A DNA stretch of 6,343 nt, taken from NCBI GenBank assembly GCA_016650115.1, contig JAENWI010000087.1:1-6343 (forward strand), in the 5' to 3' direction. The translations under genes were made by a program, and so were the position numbers. Positions 1 to 5,220 of the stretch are shown here, one piece after another. The notes below the pieces were generated by a model. It made no database searches, was not told the DNA's origin, and saw nothing but the letters and a program-made list of their open reading frames with translations. Within the stretch, counting starts at the first letter, position 1, and each line of letters begins with the position of its first letter. The stretch is from Peptostreptococcaceae bacterium (GTDB lineage: Bacteria > Bacillota > Clostridia > Peptostreptococcales > Anaerovoracaceae).

Positions 1-345
1 GAGAGAGGATATGTATATATTGCCCAACCTCCTTTATATCAGGTGAAAAAGGGAAAAGAAGTATATTACACCTATAATGAAAAGGAACAGGATAAACTTC
101 TTTTACAAATCAGTGAAGGAAGCGGAAAACTTGATATACAAAGGTACAAGGGTCTTGGTGAAATGGATGCCGGGCAACTTTGGGACACAACAATGGACTT
201 CACTAACAGAAGTTTGATTCAGGTAACCCTTGATGATGTAACAACTGCGGATGAAACCTTCACCATGTTAATGGGTGACAAGGTTCCACCAAGAAGGCAG
301 TTTATTGAAGAAAATGCAAAATATGTTAAAAATTTAGACGTATAG
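1..345 (+). CDS. gyrB: DNA gyrase subunit B, C-terminal part (5' end outside window)
   Basis: GyrB is the ATPase subunit of DNA gyrase; with GyrA it introduces negative supercoils. The reading frame is open from base 1, so the gene starts upstream; 114 residues are visible. They begin with RGYVYIAQPPLY, the end of the TOPRIM domain, followed by the family signature RYKGLGEM at fragment residues 48-55 and QLWDTTMD at 59-66, which belong to the C-terminal GyrA-contacting domain. The protein ends in YVKNLDV, very like the NLDI end of Bacillus GyrB, which favours GyrB over ParE, as does the adjacent gyrA. There is no long insertion of the enterobacterial kind in the visible part. The TOPRIM acidic residues and the ATPase domain are outside the window. 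The stop codon TAG is 13 nt before gyrA, with the gyrA ribosome site filling that gap. Identification is secure. Confidence 0.97.
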   Translation, partial: ERGYVYIAQPPLYQVKKGKEVYYTYNEKEQDKLLLQISEGSGKLDIQRYKGLGEMDAGQLWDTTMDFTNRSLIQVTLDDVTTADETFTMLMGDKVPPRRQFIEENAKYVKNLDV

Positions 346-352
346 AAGGAGG
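346..352 (+). promoter_or_regulatory. Ribosome binding site of gyrA
   Basis: AAGGAGG starts directly after the gyrB stop codon and ends 6 nt before the gyrA ATG at 359. It is a near-perfect Shine-Dalgarno sequence at ideal spacing and fixes the gyrA start. Confidence 0.9.
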
Positions 353-358
353 CTCGAA

Positions 359-2890
359 ATGACTATAAATTTATTAGAAGATACTAAAATTGTTCAACAA
401 GAAATTCATGACGAGATGAAAAATTCCTATATTGACTATGCGATGAGTGTAATAGTAGGCAGAGCCCTTCCCGATGTGAGAGATGGCTTAAAACCGGTTC
501 ACAGAAGAATTCTTTTTGGTATGAGTGAATTGGGATTAACACCAGATAAAGCGTTTAAAAAATCAGCGCGTATTGTCGGTGATGTTTTAGGTAAATATCA
601 TCCCCATGGAGACACGTCAGTTTATGATGCAATGGTACGTATGGCTCAAGACTTTTCTATCAGGTATATGTTGGTTGATGGCCACGGTAACTTTGGTTCG
701 GTAGATGGCGATGGAGCAGCTGCAATGCGTTATACAGAAGCACGTATGACACCGCTGGCATTACAGATGTTAAGGGATATTGATAAAGAAACTGTAGATT
801 TTATTCCAAACTTTGATGGCGACGAAAAAGAACCTTCTGTACTGCCTGCAAGATATCCGAATTTACTTGTGAACGGTTCAAACGGTATTGCTGTTGGTAT
901 GGCAACGTCTATTCCTCCACATAATCTGGGTGAAGTAATAGATGCGGCTGTCAAATTGATTGATGATGAAAATTGTACGGTAGAAGATCTTATTAAAATA
1001 GTAAAAGGTCCTGATTTTCCAACTGGTGCAACAATTCTTGGAAAAAACAGTGCAAAAGAGGCTTATAGAACTGGCCAGGGTAAAGTTGTCGTTCGTGCTC
1101 AGGTGGAAATTGAAGAAACCAACAAGGGAAGACAGCAGATAATAGTCACAGAAATACCTTACCAGGTAAATAAATCAAGGCTTATTGAAAAAATAGCCGA
1201 TTTAGTTAAAGACAAAAAAATAGATAGTATTTCAGATATTAGAGATGAATCTAACAGAAATGGCATGCGTATTGTTATTGAACTGAAAAAGGATGCAAAT
1301 GCTCAGATTACACTGAACAGACTATATAAGCACACGCAAATGCAGGATAGCTACAGTATGATTATGATTGCTTTGGTAAATGGAGAACCAAAACTTCTTA
1401 ACCTTTATCAAATTTTGGATGAGTATTTGAAGCATCAGAAGAGCGTTGTAACTAGAAGAACACAATATGACCTTAGAAAAGCAGCAGCAAGAGCCCATAT
1501 TTTAGAAGGACTGAGAATTGCACTTGATAATATTGAAGAAATTATTAAGATAATCAGATCAAGCTACAATGACGCCAAAGTTAAATTAATGGAGCGTTTC
1601 GGTCTTTCTGAAATTCAGACGCAGGCAATTTTAGACATGAGACTTGCCAGACTTCAAGGACTGGAAAGAGAAAAAATCGAGAACGAGTTTAATGAATTGA
1701 TGAAGCAGATTAAATATTTCAATGAGCTTCTGTCTGACGTTAATCTTCTTATGGCAGTTGTGAAAGAAGAACTTCTTGAGGTCAGAAAAAAATATGCTGA
1801 TGGCAGAAGAACAAAGATCGTTGCCGATATGACGGATATTGATGAAGAAGATCTTATCGAGGAGGAGCAGGTTGCAATAACACTGACTCATCTTGGTTAC
1901 ATAAAAAGAATTTCAATCTCCGCCTACAAGACGCAAAAAAGAGGCGGTAAGGGTATTACGGGATTAACCACAAGAGACAATGATTTTGTGAGACATATGT
2001 TAATGACCTCGACCCACGATTATCTGATGTTCTTTACCAATACGGGTAAAGCGCATAAAATTAAGGCTTATGAAATTCCTGAAGCAGGAAGAACTGCTAA
2101 GGGAACGCCTGCTGTTAATTTCCTGAATTTAATGCAGAGAGAAAGAATTACAGCTGTGATCCCAATTAGAGAGTTTGCTGAAGACAAATTCCTGATAGCT
2201 GTAACGAAGCATGGAACAATTAAGAAAACGCCACTTTCTCAATTTGACACAAACAGGAAAGCCGGATTAATTGCAATCAACCTGAAAGAGGGAGATGAAT
2301 TAATTGGAATCAATCAGACTACAGGCAGCAACAATGTAATTATTGTTACAAAGCATGGTAAATGTATCTGCTTCTCCGAAGAAGATGTTCGAAGCATGGG
2401 AAGAATTGCCGGCGGAGTAAGAGCTATTAAGCTTGAAAAGGGAGATGAAGTTGTCTCAATGGAACTTGTTGAACCAGGTGAAGAACTGCTGGTTGTTACT
2501 AAAAACGGGTATGGCAAGAGAACTGCTGTTGAAGATTATAAAGTTCAGGTTCGAGGAGGCAAAGGCCTTTTAACTTATGATAAGGCCAAGTTCAAAAAGA
2601 CTGGAGAACTTGTAGGTGCAATGGTTGTAAATGAAGAAGATGAAATATTACTGATTAATTCAGATGGTATTATTATTAGAATTAGAGCTGGTGACGTTTC
2701 AAGACTTGGCCGAGCGACTCAAGGCGTGAAAATAATGAGAGTTGATGTAGACTCTAATATTATAACCTTAGCTAAGGTAATTAAAGAGGACGTGGAAGAT
2801 TTGTTCGCTGAAATAAGTGATGAAAATAATGGAAAATCTTCAGAAACGAAAAAGGCGGATATTGACCAGTTGGAGATAATTACAGAGTAA
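359..2890 (+). CDS. gyrA: DNA gyrase subunit A
   Basis: GyrA is the DNA-cleaving and DNA-wrapping subunit of gyrase (A2B2), acting in the nucleoid to supercoil DNA ahead of forks and RNA polymerase. The 843-residue length is normal for Firmicutes. Visible in order: YAMSVI (27-32); the winged-helix breakage domain with the quinolone-determining loop HPHGDTSVYD (81-90); catalytic Tyr125 preceded by Arg124; the tower and coiled-coil region with AILDMRL (423-429); and the C-terminal beta-pinwheel with the GyrA box QKRGGKG (526-532), which separates gyrase from topoisomerase IV ParC. A second box-like RGGKG lies at 732-736 in a later blade. The last 30 or so residues form an acidic tail. Positions equivalent to E. 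coli Ser83 and Asp87 are Thr86 and Asp90, a usual quinolone-sensitive pair in clostridia. The start is fixed by the AAGGAGG site. The next gene begins 8 nt after the stop. No frameshift or truncation is seen. Confidence 0.98.
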   Translation: MTINLLEDTKIVQQEIHDEMKNSYIDYAMSVIVGRALPDVRDGLKPVHRRILFGMSELGLTPDKAFKKSARIVGDVLGKYHPHGDTSVYDAMVRMAQDFSIRYMLVDGHGNFGSVDGDGAAAMRYTEARMTPLALQMLRDIDKETVDFIPNFDGDEKEPSVLPARYPNLLVNGSNGIAVGMATSIPPHNLGEVIDAAVKLIDDENCTVEDLIKIVKGPDFPTGATILGKNSAKEAYRTGQGKVVVRAQVEIEETNKGRQQIIVTEIPYQVNKSRLIEKIADLVKDKKIDSISDIRDESNRNGMRIVIELKKDANAQITLNRLYKHTQMQDSYSMIMIALVNGEPKLLNLYQILDEYLKHQKSVVTRRTQYDLRKAAARAHILEGLRIALDNIEEIIKIIRSSYNDAKVKLMERFGLSEIQTQAILDMRLARLQGLEREKIENEFNELMKQIKYFNELLSDVNLLMAVVKEELLEVRKKYADGRRTKIVADMTDIDEEDLIEEEQVAITLTHLGYIKRISISAYKTQKRGGKGITGLTTRDNDFVRHMLMTSTHDYLMFFTNTGKAHKIKAYEIPEAGRTAKGTPAVNFLNLMQRERITAVIPIREFAEDKFLIAVTKHGTIKKTPLSQFDTNRKAGLIAINLKEGDELIGINQTTGSNNVIIVTKHGKCICFSEEDVRSMGRIAGGVRAIKLEKGDEVVSMELVEPGEELLVVTKNGYGKRTAVEDYKVQVRGGKGLLTYDKAKFKKTGELVGAMVVNEEDEILLINSDGIIIRIRAGDVSRLGRATQGVKIMRVDVDSNIITLAKVIKEDVEDLFAEISDENNGKSSETKKADIDQLEIITE

Positions 2891-2895
2891 AGGAG
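2889..2895 (+). promoter_or_regulatory. Ribosome binding site of the anti-sigma gene, overlapping the gyrA stop codon
   Basis: AAAGGAG uses the last two bases of the gyrA TAA. Two in-frame ATGs follow, at 2899 (spacing 3 nt) and 2902 (spacing 6 nt). The 6-nt spacing matches the gyrA site, so translation may really begin at 2902, shortening the protein by one Met. The overlap suggests translational coupling to gyrA. Confidence 0.75.
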
Positions 2896-2898
2896 AAA

Positions 2899-3303
2899 AT
2901 GATGGGAGATTTATTAAAATTTTCAATCCCAGGTAAACCGGAATATGTTAAAATGGTTCGAATTTCAATAGCCTCGCTAGCCAGCAACGCTGGTTTTAAT
3001 GTAGAAGCAATAGATGATATTAAAGTGGCTGTAGGTGAAGCTTGTAAATTTGTAACATGCCACGGTTATAACGGATGGAGCAACAGGTATGAGGTTATCT
3101 GTGAAATTAAAGATGATAAAATAATTATTGACGTTGAGGATAGTAGTGAAGGGCATAATATAATGAAAAATATTAAGCCTTGTTCAAATTGTCCCGGTGA
3201 AGGTGATCTAGGTGTTTTTATTATTGAAACATTAATGGATAACGTTGAAATTCAAGAAAAAGCAGATGGATGCAAATGTGTAAAAATGGTGAAAAATAAA
3301 TGA
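2899..3303 (+). CDS. RsbW/SpoIIAB-like anti-sigma factor (GHKL ATPase fold) with atypical nucleotide site
   Basis: The product (134 residues) is most like RsbW, the serine kinase/anti-sigma factor that binds and holds SigB-type sigma factors in the cytoplasm. Shared landmarks are IPGKPEYVKMVR near the N-terminus, DDIKVAVGEAC (39-49) leading into HGY at 55-57, and the G2-like stretch EGDLGVFIIETLMD (101-114). Two nucleotide-site features are off: in the N box, Glu47 is kept but the Mg-binding Asn is Phe51, and the G1 box reads DSSEG (81-85) where RsbW has DEG. Seven cysteines (49, 54, 68, 95, 98, 125, 127) include CSNC in the ATP-lid region and CKC near the C-terminus. It overlaps the sigma gene by ATGA, so that sigma factor is the expected partner. 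No RsbV/SpoIIAA antagonist gene is adjacent. Kinase activity is doubtful; sigma binding is inferred from family and position. True start may be 2902. Confidence 0.82.
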   Translation: MMGDLLKFSIPGKPEYVKMVRISIASLASNAGFNVEAIDDIKVAVGEACKFVTCHGYNGWSNRYEVICEIKDDKIIIDVEDSSEGHNIMKNIKPCSNCPGEGDLGVFIIETLMDNVEIQEKADGCKCVKMVKNK

Positions 3304-4034
3304 CCAATCAAGAATTATTTAAACAATATGTTGAGACAAAAGACATTGAGCTTAGAAATGCTTTGGTTGAAAGCTATTTATATATGGTGGATATTTTAAT
3401 CAGAAAATATCTGAACAAGGGTGTTGACTATGATGACCTGTATCAGGTTGGAGCAATGGCCCTGGTTTCAGCTGTCGACAGATTTGATCCAAGCAAAGGC
3501 TTTGAGTTTTCAAGTTTTGCTACACCTACAATACTTGGTGAAATAAAAAGATATTTTCGAGATAAAGAGTGGGGAGTGAAAGTTCCAAGAAGATTAAAAG
3601 AATTGAGCGCAAAGGTTCCAGCAGCAAAAGAGCATCTTTTTGGACAATTTCAAAGAGTGCCGACAGTAGCTGAAATTGCCGAGTATTTAGGAAATACTGA
3701 GGAACAGATTCTTGAAGCAATGGAAGGTGGAAGGGCCTATAATTCTTATTCTCTGAATCAAACTTTTGATGAGGCTGGTGAAGTTGGAGAGAACCCCATA
3801 TTGGAAAGATACGCGGCCATAGATGAAACAGGTTATGACAGTGTGGAGTATGGTGAAATAATTAATATAGTATTAAAAAAACTTTCGGAAAGCGAAAAGT
3901 ATATTTTCCAAAAGCGATATATACAAAACAAAACACAAACACAGATTGCCCAGGAGCTAGGCGTTTCTCAAATGACAGTATCTCGGGGCGAAAAAAATAT
4001 AAAGAAAAAATTTAATGAAGAATTGCAAAAGTAG
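3300..4034 (+). CDS. RNA polymerase sigma factor, SigB/SigF/SigG group
   Basis: This 244-residue alternative sigma factor would direct RNA polymerase to a stress- or stage-specific promoter set. Region 2 runs from about 20 to 100: YDDLYQVGAMALVSAVDRFD (44-63) is the core-binding part, and FEFSSFATPTILGEIKRYFRD (68-88) then WGVKVPRR (91-98) cover -10 recognition. Region 3 includes RVPTVAEIAEYLG (119-131). Region 4 is LSESEKYIFQKRYIQNKTQTQIAQEL (195-220) with the -35-reading helix SQMTVSRGEKNIKKK (223-237). Length and wording are closest to Bacillus SigB, but SigF and SigG are near relatives, so no symbol is given. Residue 230 is Gly where SigB has Leu after VSR. The ATG overlaps the anti-sigma stop as ATGA and has only a weak GGTGA site at 3288-3292, so translation probably depends on the upstream gene, helping keep the two proteins in balance. 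Confidence 0.93.
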   Translation: MTNQELFKQYVETKDIELRNALVESYLYMVDILIRKYLNKGVDYDDLYQVGAMALVSAVDRFDPSKGFEFSSFATPTILGEIKRYFRDKEWGVKVPRRLKELSAKVPAAKEHLFGQFQRVPTVAEIAEYLGNTEEQILEAMEGGRAYNSYSLNQTFDEAGEVGENPILERYAAIDETGYDSVEYGEIINIVLKKLSESEKYIFQKRYIQNKTQTQIAQELGVSQMTVSRGEKNIKKKFNEELQK

Positions 4035-4038
4035 GAGG
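4033..4038 (+). promoter_or_regulatory. Ribosome binding site of trpS, overlapping the sigma-factor stop codon
   Basis: AGGAGG shares its first two bases with the sigma-gene TAG and ends 4 nt before the trpS ATG at 4043. It fixes the trpS start and suggests that trpS is read from the same transcript as the sigma gene. Confidence 0.85.
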
Positions 4039-4042
4039 AAAG

Positions 4043-5023
4043 ATGAAAAGAGTTTTTTCGGGAGTGCAGCCCACAGGAAACATACATATTGGCAATTACC
4101 TGGGGGCGCTTAGACAATTTGTTGAATTGCAAAATGATAATGATTGCGTTTACTGCATCGTTGATATGCATTCAATAACTGTACCGCAAAATTCTAAGGA
4201 ACTGAGGAAGCATACGCTTGACGTGGCAGCCCTTTATCTTGCGGTGGGTTTAGACCCTGAAAAGGCAATAATATTTGTGCAGTCGGACGTTCCTGGCCAC
4301 TCAGAGCTGGCTTGGGTATTGATGTGCAACTCCTATACAGGAGAACTTTCCAGAATGACTCAATTTAAAGATAAAAATAAAGGAAAAGAATCTGCACCCG
4401 CAGGCCTTTTAACATATCCAATATTAATGGCCGCAGATATTTTACTGTATGACACAGATATTGTCCCTGTTGGAAATGATCAAAAACAGCACATTGAACT
4501 TTGCAGGGATATTGCAATCAGAGTTAATAATAAGTATGGTAAAACATTCGTAGTTCCTGAGGGAAGATTCTTAAAAGAGGGTGCCAGAATAATGGCACTG
4601 GACGATCCTACCAATAAAATGAGCAAGAGCGCTGAGAATGCCTATAGCAGAATTTCTCTTTTAGATGATGAAAAAACAATAAAAAAAGCGATCATGAAAG
4701 CAACCACAGATTCAGATGGGATTATTAAGTATGACCTTGAAAATAAACCAGGAGTTAGTAATTTGCTTAATATTTACAGCTCGTTTTCGGGGATGCCTGT
4801 AAAGGATATTGAGAAGAAATATGAAGGTTGTGGATACGGTGAATTTAAAAAGGATTTGGTTCAGGTGACGGTTGAAGCATTAAGGCCAATTCGAGAAAGA
4901 TATGAAGAAATAAGGAATTCTGATGAATTAGTAGAGATATTGAAGGATGGGGCTAAAAGAGCAAATTTGATTTCCCAAAGAACAATGGTAAAAGTAAAAG
5001 AAAGCTTCGGTTTAGGAATTTAG
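4043..5023 (+). CDS. trpS: Tryptophanyl-tRNA synthetase
   Basis: TrpRS is a class Ic aminoacyl-tRNA synthetase that charges tRNA-Trp in the cytoplasm, normally as a dimer. The 326 residues align end to end with the Bacillus stearothermophilus enzyme (328). The ATP-binding HIGH-type motif is HIGN (15-18) in PTGNIHIGNYLG; the second ATP motif is KMSKS (192-196). YPILMAADILLYDTDIVPVG (125-144) carries Asp132, the residue that reads the indole nitrogen of tryptophan in the Bacillus enzyme, followed by DQKQHIEL (146-153). The C-terminal part has KPGVSNLLNIYSSFSG (235-250) and ends in FGLGI, as expected. It begins 8 nt after the sigma gene with its own strong ribosome site and is followed by a hairpin terminator, so it closes the gene string. 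No T-box leader is present in the 8-nt gap, although many Firmicute trpS genes have one. Confidence 0.98.
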   Translation: MKRVFSGVQPTGNIHIGNYLGALRQFVELQNDNDCVYCIVDMHSITVPQNSKELRKHTLDVAALYLAVGLDPEKAIIFVQSDVPGHSELAWVLMCNSYTGELSRMTQFKDKNKGKESAPAGLLTYPILMAADILLYDTDIVPVGNDQKQHIELCRDIAIRVNNKYGKTFVVPEGRFLKEGARIMALDDPTNKMSKSAENAYSRISLLDDEKTIKKAIMKATTDSDGIIKYDLENKPGVSNLLNIYSSFSGMPVKDIEKKYEGCGYGEFKKDLVQVTVEALRPIRERYEEIRNSDELVEILKDGAKRANLISQRTMVKVKESFGLGI

Positions 5024-5037
5024 CATAATAGAAAAAT

Positions 5038-5095
5038 AAAAAATGAGTATAAGAAATGTGTTCTGGGAAACATATTTCCGAATGCTCATTTTTTT
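5038..5095 (+). terminator. Composite rho-independent terminator after trpS, possibly bidirectional
   Basis: An outer stem pairs AAAAAATGAGTAT (5038-5050) with ATGCTCATTTTTT (5082-5094), with one G-U pair. An inner stem pairs AAATGTGTT (5054-5062) with AACATATTT (5069-5077), also with one G-U pair, around the loop CTGGGA. Seven T residues (5089-5095) end the plus-strand signal. The A-run on the 5' side would provide a U-run for minus-strand transcripts, so it could stop both directions. It lies 14 nt after the trpS stop codon. Confidence 0.88.
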
Positions 5096-5121
5096 GCATT
5101 GAATAGAGAGACAAAATAGAG

Positions 5122-5130
5122 TTATCCACA
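5122..5130 (+). promoter_or_regulatory. Consensus DnaA box, left copy
   Basis: TTATCCACA is an exact match to the high-affinity DnaA box known in E. coli and Bacillus. It is in the left arm of the palindrome, 7 bp from an opposed copy. No other exact TTATNCACA match was noticed by eye in the window. Binding is inferred from sequence only. Confidence 0.7.
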
Positions 5131-5137
5131 GATAGCC

Positions 5138-5146
5138 TGTGGATAA
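5138..5146 (-). promoter_or_regulatory. Consensus DnaA box, right copy (opposite orientation)
   Basis: TGTGGATAA on the plus strand is TTATCCACA on the minus strand, an exact consensus DnaA box. With the left copy it forms a symmetrical pair separated by GATAGCC. The pair could bind two DnaA molecules facing each other, or act as a titration or origin-associated site; this is inferred. Confidence 0.7.
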
Positions 5147-5181
5147 CTCTATTTAGAAATGACTGATTGCAAGGGGTCTGT

Positions 5182-5220
5182 AAAAACCAAGCCCAATGTC
5201 GGATGCTTATAATGGGCTTG
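5182..5220 (-). terminator. Rho-independent terminator of the minus-strand flavoprotein gene
   Basis: Read on the minus strand, CAAGCCCA (5220-5213) pairs with TGGGCTTG (5195-5188), and is followed by G and then a five-T run (5186-5182). The stem is GC-rich for this genome. The 5' arm lies inside the last codons of the flavoprotein gene and the stop codon (5209-5207) falls in the loop, so the hairpin overlaps the coding end. Confidence 0.78.

Larger units (their letters stand above)
5114..5154. repeat. Perfect 18-bp inverted repeat containing two opposed DnaA boxes
   Basis: The arm AAATAGAGTTATCCACAG (5114-5131) is exactly repeated in reverse complement at 5137-5154, with ATAGC (5132-5136) between them. 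All 18 pairs match. Neither flank has a good T-run (ATTTAG on the plus side, ATTTTG reading on the minus strand), so it is a poor intrinsic terminator, at best a weak backup for the minus-strand genes. AATAGAG also occurs once more as a direct copy just upstream (5102-5108). The arms carry consensus DnaA boxes, listed separately. Confidence 0.93.

Noticed and set aside
730..954. Open frame on the minus strand inside gyrA
   Set aside because: It lies opposite the most conserved part of gyrA, has no ribosome site or recognisable domain, and is a coding shadow.
1631..1891. Open frame on the minus strand inside gyrA
   Set aside because: The translation is rich in Phe, Leu and Ile as expected opposite a Lys/Glu-rich coiled coil; no start signal or family resemblance.
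2489..2513. Possible SigB-type promoter (GGGTAT with a GTT-like element upstream) inside gyrA
   Set aside because: The -35-like element is poor and the spacing is too short; a single GGGTAT is expected by chance. Another GGGTAT at about 4313 in trpS has no suitable -35 either.
2599..2890. Internal promoter for the anti-sigma/sigma pair in the AT-rich end of gyrA
   Set aside because: Only a TTGACC-like element at about 2863 was seen, without a convincing -10 at 16-18 bp, so no promoter is claimed.
5114..5154. Palindrome as a dif site, phage attachment site or insertion-sequence end
   Set aside because: It lacks the XerC/XerD-site layout, no integrase or transposase is nearby, and the DnaA-box match explains the core better.
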